DNA of 64,000 nucleotides from assembly GCF_028640845.1 (NCBI RefSeq), contig NC_080542.1, positions 13,347,901 to 13,411,900 of the forward strand, in the 5' to 3' direction. The notes under the pieces were generated by a model. The model ran no database searches. It saw only the letters and a program-made list of their open reading frames with translations, and was not told the origin of the DNA. Source of the stretch: Ahaetulla prasina (lineage: Eukaryota; Chordata; Lepidosauria; Squamata; Colubridae). This document shows positions 33,145-43,400 of this stretch, piece after piece. The position numbers and the translations under genes were made by a program. Numbering within the stretch: the stretch's first letter is position 1; each line of letters opens with the position of its first letter.

Positions 33145-36100
33145 CAGAATCTGAAAAGGTCAAATTCAATATGATAAAATGCATATTGAATTTGATTATG
33201 GTAGCAATAATTGGCATTTCAAGGGGAAAAAAAATTGTTATGAATGTTTTTTCTCTGTGTGTGTCTCTCTCCCCACTCTCACTCTTTCTCTGCATGTGTT
33301 CATGCAGCTCTCTCTCTCTCTGTGTGTGTGGACATGCACCTTTGAGTCACTATTCTAGTGAGTACCTGGACAAATCCCTGGAGCTGAATATTATACATAG
33401 AGAAAATTCGTATGACGTGTTCTATAAGTGGTAGAACAGTCTTGATGGTTAAAATAGACAAATTATTTTCTAGAAAAAAAGTTGAAAGTGTGATGAGCAA
33501 CACAGAGACACCGATAAAGACACAGACACAAACACACAGAGTTTTGAGTGGTAATTCATACAGGCAGAAACAAATCTTAAAAGTTAAATTCCCATTTTTA
33601 AATTGTAATCGTTTTTATTAAACCATATATCCCTTTAACGTATACCTAAATTTGCTTCCTATATGCTGATTGCTGCAAGATTATTATAAATGTCTTATGG
33701 GAAAGCATATTGGATTTTGTTCTTAGACGAATGACCAAGTCATTTATGAGAATAACCTTCAAAATGTAGAATTACCTTATTTCTAAAAAAAAATAATAAT
33801 AATTCAGATTGTAGAATTCAGATCTAATAGGTAAGAGTATTGGGCTACCATTTTAATACATGATTTAATACATAATTTCATTGGACCTAAATAGTGAAAA
33901 TTACTAGAGGTCACTACATACCTCAGCAGCTCAAAAATGAAAAGGCTGATACATATCCTATGTTACTGCTTCACTATACTTAGTGGAATGTTCAAATTAT
34001 TCTCCTTACCCTCCATGACTGCTGACTAAGGAAATTCTCCCTCGTCATTCTTCTTTGTTGCCCTTGGAAAGAATACATGGCATTCAAAGCATGTGCAATT
34101 GCGTAGATAGCATTGTAGATACTGTAGCTGTGGGCAGTCATGCTGGTTTCAAACACAGATACAGGAAGAGTCTCTAGTTTCTCCTCCCCAGTGCAGATAT
34201 TGACATCCTCTTCATCTGTGACGGAACCTTGGAGCAAACAGTTAAACATCTGTTGCCAAAACTGAATTAGAAATCCATCTTCCTTATCTAAAATTGGGCT
34301 TCTCGTCCGAACAAATTTCTGGAAAGCTGACACTTGTTTTGAATGTACTGCAAGCGTTATAGAGCCATGGATGAAATTAAGATCCCAATATCTTTGGAAA
34401 GGAAGGGATGAGAAGTCTACCTCCGCTGTCATAAACCAAACCTTGGGGTTATATGGCATCTCATTATATTCTGACAGTCTGAGCAAAGCCCTTAAATTTA
34501 GCATACTCTGAAATCCCCCCAGAAACAGCACTATTTTAGCTGTACTCTTAAAAACAATACTTAAAATGTTGTATGATGTATGCATTGTCTTCTCATCCTC
34601 ACTGAGAAATTCACTTGATATTTTTTCTACAAATTCAAAACAGATCCCACTTCTGGAAAACATGGGAATAACGTTCCTCAGCAAGTTCTCAGCTATGTTG
34701 CCAATATTAAGGTACAACATCCCAATCCAGGTCCAGTCAAAATGTAAAAAGAGCTGGAGAAGTCCATGATATTGATGATCGGCCTTTGGGAGCATCCAGT
34801 AAAAGAAATGACTTTGGGTGATGCTACCGGTCTCTGGGACAGAACTATATGCAACCTAAAACAAACAAGGTGATGAAAAATACCAGTCACACAGTAAATG
34901 GTAGGTCTTTGGTGTATTTTAATATAACTGTATTAAATACCACTTATTAATATGCTACATAATATTAACTGAAATTAATTTAATTTAATTAATGTTTCAA
35001 TTTAATCAGTTTTTTTTAATAAGTTGATCATGTAGAGTTCAGCAGCATTGAACCTCTGATTATCAGTGTCAAGAATGAAACTTTGGCAGCTACGTGCTTC
35101 GTCTTTTCTACTTGCCATTAGAGAAAGGTGGGGAAATGGAAGTGTTGGTTGCAAATGAGTTAACTAGAGAAACGAACCTTCTACAGCTCCACTTCTGAGA
35201 TTCTGGAAACTTTTCAAGGATGTCTTAGCAGGTGTGCAGTTGAGGCAGATGGTTCCCATAACAACAGGAAATTGTTTACTTGGTTTATGGGGGTTTGTCT
35301 GTGAAAATCATTGTTTAATACTATGAACTGGGACCTGAGGACCTCAGAATTAGTTTTACCTCAACTTTACTAAGCCCTGTATTCAATATACAGTAAGCTT
35401 TTCAGAAATTTAATGGTCCAGGACTTTTAGTTGGCTCCTGAAGCTGGATGTTGACAATCAGAGCCCAGATGAGGTGGGTGGGACACATCATCAGAATGGA
35501 AGACCACCCCATGCCTTGCCTAAAGTGTAGAGCTAAAGTATGGGAAGACTTCAAGATAGTCCCTGCAAGTGCTACAAAGATTTTGCAATAGAAAGCTATA
35601 CCAATGTGATGTCGAACTAAAGAAAGTAGAAATTGTGGTTTCTGATAGAATCTGTCAGTGAGATCTGTGCTGGAAAGCCTCCACTGGCTTTGAAAAAAGA
35701 GGACACTGAAAACTGATCGAAAACCATGAGTGGGAAACAGAATAACACCCACAGTTATTATAACAATGACTTCCTGTTCTGTCCCCCATCCTGTAGACTC
35801 TTCACCTCCAGACTGGAACTGGAATGTCACCTCTGTGTCCAGAGATAAGCCACACAATATCGTGTCTTCTTTACTTGTTATGTTTGGATGCTCTTTCCAG
35901 AATTCATCTGAGATTATCCAAGCTACATTTGTTTTTAAACTTTCTCCAAAAGACAACTCAATGAAATTTATTGTCTGCAATGAAATAGAAGAACACTAAA
36001 ATATCGTTAACCCACCCCAATCCCCAATATAAGTTAAGCAATGGACGTACCTGCACAAACTTGTAAGCTGTCATAATGGTAGCCATATCAAGAAATTCTA

Positions 36101-37635
36101 TAGAACTTGGTCCTCCTATGACTGCTATCAGATTCTTCTGAATGTGACACTTATAATTAGGGATGAATCCATTTGGTGTAGAGAGGAGTTCCAGAGCAGC
36201 AATGCAAGTATATCTTGGAAGAAAATAATTATTGTAAATGTTGAAGCCTAGTGTGATATTGGTTAAGATCTGGGGATTTTTATTAATCTCCTTTACAGCA
36301 AAAACCACAGCCAAGATGTGTTGGTAGCTCTGTGACAATAATCTACAATGAAAATTTAAAAATAGTTCAGTATTCTTTGTATAATTAGTATAATTATTTA
36401 TATAATAAATTTTTTGTATAATCTTTGTATAATAATTTTTTCTTCTTTCCTGTGTTCAAGCATTAGAAGAATGATGTATTTTATTATAAATATTTCTTTT
36501 CTGTTAATAGAATAGAATAGAATAGAATAGAATAGAATAGAATAGAATAGAATAGAATAGAATAGAATAGAATTTTTATTGGCCAAGTGTGATTGGACAC
36601 ACAAGGAATTTGTCTTGGTGCATAGGCTCTCAGTGTACATAAAAGAAAAGATACGTTCATCAAGAATCATAAGGCACAACAATGATAGTCATAGGGTACA
36701 AATAATCAATCAGAAACCAATCAATATCAATATAAATTGTAAGGATACAAGCAACAAAGTTACAATCATAAGTGGAAGGAGATGGGTGATGGGAACAATG
36801 AGAAGATTAATAGTATTGCAGATTTAGTAAATAGTTTGACAATATTGAGGGACAATATTTGTTTAGCAGAGTGATGGCGTTCAGGAAAAATCTGTTCTTG
36901 TTCTAGTTGTTCTGGTGTGCAGTGCTCTATATGTCTGTTATTAAACTAGCATTAAAATGATTTATAAAGTAAGATGTACTAACACCATCAGTCTACACCA
37001 GAGGTGGTATTCATTTATCTTCGCTACCGGTTCGCAAATGTAAGCACACACACAGTGACTTCCACTCATGTGCAGATCGTCAAAAACAGGATGTGTTTAC
37101 ATCCGGCCAAGTGGTGGAGCCTCCCGTAGCCACCACTACTGGTTTGCATAAGCCGGATAGAAGCGGCTAAATACCACCACTGGTCTACACTGAACAGAAA
37201 GAGGTACTTTTCTGAAGAAAAATAAACAGATGCTATAGTACATAATTTAGAAACTACTTGGTTCTTCACACATGGCCAAAATCATATGCTCTAGAATGTC
37301 TGGCGCAGAAAATAAAAAGAAAGAGTAAGAAGATGTAGGAGGAAGTTATTAAAATATCGAGTTCCTCACATGTGTTCTACCAAATCATCCTTCTTGGGAT
37401 GATATTTAAATGACATCCTTTCAGATAAGACGAAGGTCTGAGAAATTACGCCACCAACAATGAAGTCCCCAACTTGATGATATTTATGAGGAATTGATGC
37501 AGGCTCAGTGCTCCGGCATTTTGCTACTGGAACTTGGCCAACACTCTTAGGGAGAAAGAATAATAGAAGGAAACCAAGAATTATAGCTACATAGAAAATT
37601 ATTTGTGAAAAGAAAGACTTCCCCAGATCCAACAT
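28606..37635 (-). CDS. VMN2R-like: V2R gene B, vomeronasal type-2 receptor, complete six exons
   Basis: Complement of exons 37635-37370, 36342-36051, 34855-34010, 31913-31686, 30539-30413, 29507-28606: 2661 bp, 886 codons plus stop, all GT-AG, no interruption. Exon 1 starts [20 protein letters not shown], a strong signal peptide; ATG 37635 is chosen over an upstream GTG. Residues about 40-544 form the Venus-flytrap ligand domain, exon 5 plus early exon 6 the nine-cysteine module, exon 6 seven helices and a short tail. As a V2R it would sit in the vomeronasal sensory membrane and signal through Go-type G proteins (family knowledge). Gene C is its tandem duplicate: exons 1-4 nearly the same, exons 5-6 clearly different. 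The introns hold a CR1, a SINE, a Rex1 and a hAT insertion. Confidence 0.94.
29508..30412. other. Gene B intron 5
   Basis: Includes a repeat-like segment around 29720-29870 (TATATAAAAGCAAAATACCAC, ACGTACAAATTTGAAATTTG) that reads like an interspersed element whose family I cannot name. No exon is seen. Confidence 0.45.
30413..30539 (-). CDS. VMN2R-like: V2R gene B exon 5 (cysteine-rich)
   Basis: 127 bp, acceptor TGGAAAG, donor GTAAGC. Encodes [20 protein letters not shown] and FCCYNCTRC: six cysteines of the nine-cysteine module. Confidence 0.94.
30665..30940 (+). mobile_element. SINE with L2-like tail, degraded
   Basis: GGGATAGCTCAGGCTGTTAA head, GGTTGACTCAGCCTTCCATC, then CTTCGGAGATGGGCGGGATA and an A-rich tail. 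It sits near where B/C homology ends in intron 4. Confidence 0.8.
31686..31913 (-). CDS. VMN2R-like: V2R gene B exon 4
   Basis: 228 bp, 76 codons, acceptor GTTTAG, donor GTAGAG. Encodes [42 protein letters not shown]. Open. Confidence 0.93.
32325..33145 (+). mobile_element. CR1-clade LINE 3' part in gene B intron 3
   Basis: Reads [20 protein letters not shown] at its start, then, in shifted frames, [20 protein letters not shown] and the [17 protein letters not shown] region, ending in a TAAA array at 33115-33142. Antisense to gene B. Absent from gene C at this position. Confidence 0.85.
34010..34855 (-). CDS. VMN2R-like: V2R gene B exon 3
   Basis: 846 bp, 282 codons; acceptor TTTTAG, donor GTAAGG. 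Motifs [35 protein letters not shown] and [20 protein letters not shown]. About 19 residues differ from gene C over the 262 codons compared. Confidence 0.95.
35259..35711. other. Segment in gene B intron 2 absent from gene C
   Basis: In gene C, GATGGTTCCCA joins directly to ACTGATCGAAAACC; in gene B about 453 bp lie between these words. The + strand contains [20 protein letters not shown], like the C-terminus of a LINE reverse transcriptase. Either an old retrotransposon inserted in B, or C lost the segment. The long open frame on the - strand across it has no known domain. Confidence 0.6.
36051..36342 (-). CDS. VMN2R-like: V2R gene B exon 2
   Basis: 292 bp, acceptor CATTGTAG, donor GTACGT. 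Encodes [31 protein letters not shown] and [10 protein letters not shown]; open throughout. Confidence 0.94.
36507..36940 (-). mobile_element. Rex1 3' fragment with AATAG array, gene B intron 1
   Basis: A pure AATAG array (about 36507-36571) is followed by TTGGCCAAGTGTGATTGGAC and the Rex1 3' body in reverse. Gene C lacks it (54290-54320), so it was inserted after the duplication. Confidence 0.88.
36999..37182. mobile_element. hAT MITE with perfect 8-bp TSD, gene B intron 1
   Basis: Ends CAGAGGTGGTATT and, inverted, CAGTGGTGGTATT (12 of 13). The octamer GTCTACAC lies on both sides (36991-36998, 37183-37190). Gene C keeps a single AGTCTATACTG at this place, an empty site. Confidence 0.9.
37370..37635 (-). 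CDS. VMN2R-like: V2R gene B exon 1
   Basis: 266 bp from ATG to donor GTGAG. Signal helix [20 protein letters not shown], then [18 protein letters not shown], the usual V2R mature N-terminus. Ends in phase 2. Confidence 0.92.
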
Positions 37636-38031
37636 TATTGTTAGCACACCCTTGATCTGGAGAGCAAAGGGCTGGATTGAAAGCCAGGTAAATGCAGATT
37701 AAAGCCTCAGTGCCAGGTTTAGGTTATTATACTATCTCTATAGTCCCTCTATTTCTGAAGGCCAGGGGAGATGCTTAAAGTCTCTGTCAATAGTGATAAT
37801 GGCCCTGGGAATTCGTCAGCTTGCTAAAGAAGTTCATAATTATAAAGAAGATAATGGATGACTCAAGAGTTACAGAGCCAGTTCTGTTTTGCTCTTTTTT
37901 TTTTGTGCAAAACTAATTTCTTTTACAGCAAAAACTCTAGTGTCCCCGAGAGGTGGTTCCTAGTCATACTGAACTTTGACCAGTGAAGGACATACAAACA
38001 ATGTCATTTCTATTATACCATGAGAACAAAA
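37636..38031 (-). promoter_or_regulatory. Candidate 5' region of gene B, shared with gene C
   Basis: Nearly unchanged between B and C (54808-55201), including GGAATTCGTCAGCTTGCTAA, TAAAGAAGATAATGG and GAGAGGTGGTTCCTAG on the + strand. The match may reflect only recent duplication. I see no clear TATA box. Promoter or 5' UTR function is an inference from position. Confidence 0.4.
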
Positions 38032-39009
38032 TTGAATATAAACTGAGCGAGAGTCTTTGACTTCAAAGTCCATCTCAGAGAGTTCAAAAAGCATAAAGAA
38101 CGTACACAACTCCCTTCACATTGCCACAATAGCAGAGATGATGTAATAATAATAATAATATTTTAATTTGTATACCGCCCTTCTCCCGAAGGACTCCCGA
38201 AGGACTGTAGAGAAATGCATGCTTTGATGAGACTGATTTCTCATGTAGATTTTTTTAATTTTTTTTTTACATACTGTATATTTATTATGTTTTATCAACA
38301 TGAATTAAATACAAAGAAAAAAAAACCCATACACAACCTAGGAAAGCACGTATTCAACACCAACAAGAACAAAAACAACAAAGAAAAAATAATAATAATG
38401 ACCCAAATATCTAACTTTGAACATAAAATAATTCCAACCCATCTGGATGCTGAAAATAAAATAAAAACACCTGATGAATTCTCCTCCCCTTCATAAAATG
38501 GGTCTACAAATAGTTATAAATGGTCTCTTCCTTAATTAATAAGAAACGTATTATATTATATAAACAAATATTCCAGATGAAGAGATCTCTATCTGATAAC
38601 CAAATTGATCCAGCATTTCTCTCTTTCTCTCTCTTCCTCTCTCTCCCTCCCTCCTTCCCTCATATATGTATGTATATATGGTGAACAGATTAGTTAAAAC
38701 ATTACTCTTCAAATCTTTCTATTAATCATGTTATTTAACTTGTATTTAACTCTATTTAACTTGTAGAAGTCCACAAATGATTTCCAGTCTCTCATAAAAC
38801 TATGTAGTGCATTGTCTCTTACATTTCCAACGCTTGCTAGAAGTCCCTCTATACATTTTTGCTAATCTATCTTGAGTCAAATACCAAGGATACATCGTTT
38901 TATAAAAATGTTATTTCAAAGTATAATTCAAAGCATGTTTTTATCTATTAGTCAATACATTCTCCTATTTATCTGGCATTATGATATCAGGTAGAATTTA
39001 GATGCTGGG

Positions 39010-39150
39010 TGCCATATGCACCAAGACAAATTCCTTGTGTGTCCAATCACACTTGGCCAATAAAAAATTCTATTCTATTCTATTCTATTCTATTCTATTC
39101 TATTCTATTCTATTCTATTCTATTCTATTCTATTCTATTCTATTCTATTC
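39010..39150 (+). mobile_element. Rex1 3' end with ATTCT array
   Basis: CACCAAGACAAATTCCTTGT and CTTGGCCAATAAAAAATTCT followed by about 16 ATTCT units. Severely 5' truncated. Confidence 0.9.
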
Positions 39151-39215
39151 TGTTGTATTTCCACCAGTGGATTTTTTTTTTTTTGGGACAAAATAGTTTT
39201 TTTTTGTTGTTGTTT

Positions 39216-39334
39216 ACATTTATATCCCGCCCTTCTCCGAAGACTCAGGGCAGCTTACAATGTATAAGGCAATAGTCTCATTCTATTTGTATATTTTTAC
39301 AAAGTCAACTTATTGCCCCCCCAACAATCTGGGT
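39216..39334 (-). mobile_element. SINE fragment with L2-like tail
   Basis: Tail and body only (TATATCCCGCCCTTCTCCGA to CCCCCAACAATCTGGG); it stops just before the gene C stop codon region. Confidence 0.8.
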
Positions 39335-39340
39335 AAGAGT

Positions 39341-40242
39341 TTAATTCACTCTTTTTGATAATTGCTCCCTTTTATTAAGATCTGGCCTAATTATAATGAT
39401 GTAACATTTGGGGAAAAAGATAAAAGCCAGGAGCCCAGCACTAGAGGCCAAGATGGCAAAGATCTCCACAGCTGTTGTGTATTTACCTTTGGTGCTAATG
39501 TACGCAGGGACAAAGCACAACCAGACACTGCAAAAGACCAGCATGCTGAAAGTAATTGATTTGGTTTCCTGGAATGTGTCTGGTAACTTCCTAGCTAAGA
39601 AAGCTGCAATAAAACTGACTATAGCCAGGAAACCCATAAAACCTAAAACAGAATAAAACATTGCAACAGATCCTTCATTACATTCTATAATTATTTCACT
39701 ACTTATGGACCACATATCAGGATCTGGGAAGGGGGGAGAAATTCCAAGCCATACACTACAAAAGGTACTTTGAATAAAAGAACAGGAAAGAACAATGAAA
39801 AAGGCCAGTCTTTTCCCAACCCATGACCTCATCCTTGATCCTGGTTTGGTGGCCATGAAAGCAAGAACCACAATGATGGTTTTGGCGAACATGCAAGAAA
39901 CAGCCACTGAGAAGATGATCCCAAAAGCAGTCTGTCGAAGGAGACAGGTCACCTTCATGGGTCGACCGATGAAAAGCAGAGAACAAAGGAAGGAGAGGAG
40001 GAGGGAAATGAGGAGGGTGAAGGAAAGGCTGCGGTTGTTGGCTTTGATGATGGGAGTGTTGTGGTACTTCAAGAAGATTCCTAGCACCAGTGTTGTGATA
40101 AAAGAAAGCACAAGAGCTGATGTAGCTAAGCTGGCCCCCAATAAGTCTTTGAAGGATAGGTAAGTTACATGCTTTGGCACGCATAAATCCTGGTCCTTGT
40201 TTGGATACTGATCTTCTGGGCACTGGAGGCAATCATCCATAT
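39341..40242 (-). CDS. VMN2R-like: V2R gene C exon 6 (7TM)
   Basis: 902 bp; [20 protein letters not shown] then seven helices, including [43 protein letters not shown]. Open to the stop. Confidence 0.95.
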
Positions 40243-40396
40243 CTGGAAAACCAAATGTTTATATTTAAGTCAAAATATACCAGAAAGCTTAGCATTCTTT
40301 TTTTAAATGAGGGTGCATTATTTATGTAAACAATATAAGTAACTGTTATGATTCAGCTTCAATGAAATAACTTTTTCTTGGCCTAGATTTCATAAT

Positions 40397-40435
<39 letters not shown>

Positions 40436-43400
40436 TTTTTTTATTACATTTTTTTTATTCACATTTATATCCCGCCCTTCTCCGAAGACTCAGGGCGGCT
40501 TACATTGTGTAAGGCAACAGTCTCATCCTATTTGTATATTTATATACAAAGTCAACTTATTGCCCCCCCAACAATCTGGGTCCTCATTTTACCTACCTTA
40601 TAAAGGATGGAAGGCTGAGTCAACCTTGGGCCTGGTGGGATTCGAGCCTGCAGTAATTGCAAGCAACTGTGTTTAATAACAGGCTTCTTACAGCCTGAGC
40701 CACACCGCGGCCCTTGTACACCGCCCTTCTCCCGAAGGACTCAGGGCGGTTTACAGCCAATTTAAAAGATACAATAAATACACATTAAAAACAGACTAAA
40801 ATTTATATAAATAATGGCCAAAATATTTAAAACTAATTAATTAAATAAAACTAACTAATTAATTAAAAACTAATTAATACAAAAAACTAAAACCCCATTT
40901 AAAATTACTTGGTCAGGCTAGTCCAGCTCGATGGAATAAAAGAGTCTTCAACTCACGGCGGAAGGTCCGAAGGTCGGGGAGTTGGTGAAGCCCCAGAGGC
41001 AGCTTGTTCCAGAGGGCAGGAGCCCCCACAGAGAAGGCCCTAGCCCTGGGGGTCGCCAGTCGACATTGTTTCACCGACGGCACCCCAAGGAGGCCCTCCC
41101 TGTGGGAGCGCACAGGTCGATGGGAGGCTGTTTGTGGCAGTAGGCGGTCCCGTAAATAGCCCGGTCCTAAGCCATGGAGCGCTTTAAAGGTGGTAACCAA
41201 CACCTTGAATTGCACCCGAAAGACCACCGGAAGCCAGTGCAGCCCATGCAGGAGCGGTGTTATATGGGAGCCACGAGGTGCTCCCTCTATCACCCACGCG
41301 GCTGCATTCTGGACCAGTTGGAGCTTCCGGGTGCTCTTCAAGGGGAGCCCCATGTAGAGAGCATTGCAGTAGTCTAAGCGAGATGTAACGAGGGCATGAG
41401 TGACTGTGCACAGAGAAACCCGGTCCAGAAAGGGATGCAATACTAAAGTTCACATTGTTGTCAAATATTGCCATGAAAGCTTTTTATTTTGTGTTGTACA
41501 CCAGTAGTGACAGATTTTATTTTCCTGGGCTCCAAGATCACCGCAGATGGGGACTGCAGCCAAGAAATTAAAAGACAATTGCTCCTCAGGAGGAAAGCTA
41601 TGGCAAATCTAGACAGTGTACTAAAAAGCGGAGACATAACCCTGTCAACAAAAGTGCGTATAGTCAAGGCTATGGTTTTCCCAGTTGAAATGTATAGCTG
41701 TGAAAGTTGAACCATAAGAAAGGCTGAGTGCCAAAGAATAGAGGCCTTTGAACTATGGTTCTGGAGAAGATTCCTGCGAGTCCCTTGGGCTGCAAGGTGA
41801 TCAAACTGGTTAGTCCTAGAGGAGATCAACTGCTCTTTAGAAGGCCAGGTCCTGAAGATGAAACTCAAATACTTTGGCCACCTAATGAGAAGAAAGGACT
41901 CACTGGAGAAGAGCCTAATGCTAGGAAAGATTGAGGGCAAAAGAAGAAGGGGATGACAGAGAACGAGGTTGCTGGATGGAGTCACTGAAGCAGTAGGCAT
42001 GAGCTTAAATGGACTCCAGAGGATGGTAGAGGACAGGAAGACCTGAAGGAACATTGTCCATGGGGTCGTGATGGGTCAGAAATGACTTCGCAACTAACAA
42101 CAACAACATATTTCTGTTAGATAAACTATAGCTGTATACCTCCCTCCTCTTACTCAAACCTACTCAGACTAGAAATGGAAGTAATCCCTACCTATGCATA
42201 ATCAACTTCACTGTTTATCTCTTTTTTAAACTATTAGAATTGCTTTTAGGGCTAGTTGTAAGTTGATTTTTGCCTAGTCCTAAGTTTATAATTCAGTTTC
42301 TTGTTGAATTGAGAAAATATAAGAAAAACTTAACGTCAGCTAGAATCGAGTGTACTTCTAGAAAATATTGGCATTCCTTCCTTCCTTCCTTCCTTCCTTC
42401 CTTCCTTCCTTCCTTCCTTCCTTCCTTCCTTCCTTCCTTCTTCCCTCCCTCCCTCCCTTCTTCCCTCCTCTTTCCTTCTTTCCCCCCTTCCTCTTTTTAC
42501 CTGTCTGGACTGAAATCTTCCCCTTTGGACATAGAATGCAATCATAGCAGCAAAATGACCGTCCTTCAATTTTGGTCTTTCTGTAACCTGGATGGCATTT
42601 TTCATTACAGAGTGAACGAGGCCGTTCCTTTGCAAGAATGGAAAATATAGTTTGTTATAAAGAAAATGACTTTCAAATGCTGCATTTGTAAAGCTTATAG
42701 ATATCTGGGAATGGATAGCAGTTCTCCATTCTGTGAGAGGAAAACATGATGTGTGAACATAAAACTGAAAATTGAACAGTCCTCTGTCATCAAACATAGA
42801 AGGTTTCCCAGAATACTCTAATGAGTCTAGCTGAAACCAAATTCAGAATCTCATATTTCTTGTGTTAGTCAGTTGAGGCCCCTTTAGAACCAAGCTCAAT
42901 TTTTGATTAATATATGGCCCCATCTTGCTGCTTCTTAACTATAATATTGGGGTAGTTTTCTATTACATTTTGTTTTTATTTCTTTATGTATGCATTTATT
43001 GAACTTCCCATTTAGTCTAAAGCAGGAATTTTCCACCAGGAATAATTAGGTGCCACCGAGTACATAATTTTTGATTGATTTAAAATCTAATAATATTTTG
43101 TGGTGATTTTATCCAATACTGTTGGGTATAGGCTTAATTTCTCTGTCCAATTCTGTTCTTGCAGCATCAGAATATATCCAAGATGCTTCTGCATCCACTA
43201 GAAATGCCTCCATAATGGAGAATGATTTCAAAATTTGTACAATCACTAAAAATAGGTAGTGGTTTTTTTATGATAATCCCTAACATATTTATGGCTGATA
43301 AGGAAGAGGAGGAACAGCTGCATCCAATGCCTGACACGAAAATGTGCACAAGGCAGAGAAGGGGAGAGCAGTGGAAAGCTGTGGGCCAATCCTGGGGAAG

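Larger units (their letters stand above)
30960..38031. repeat. Segmental duplication, B copy
   Basis: Covers exons 1-4 of gene B, introns 1-3, part of intron 4 and about 395 bp upstream of the ATG. It aligns collinearly with 44235-55201. The left end is near CTTCTATTTAATTGCGTC (intron 4) and the right end at CCATGAGAACAA. Copy-specific insertions: CR1 at 32325, a 453-bp segment at 35259, Rex1 at 36507, hAT at 36999. Confidence 0.85.
38032..39340. other. Intergenic between genes B and C
   Basis: Contains an L2-like tail fragment (about 38140-38205, ATACCGCCCTTCTCCCGAAG), a pyrimidine-rich tract (38610-38660), a Rex1 tail and a SINE fragment. No exon is seen. The sequence around 38250-39000 is AT-rich and may be an old LINE 3' end. 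Confidence 0.5.

Noticed and set aside
35402..35980. 192-codon frame on the - strand in gene B intron 2
   Set aside because: Its first part runs beside exon 2 and the rest is antisense to a LINE remnant; no receptor or other domain is seen.
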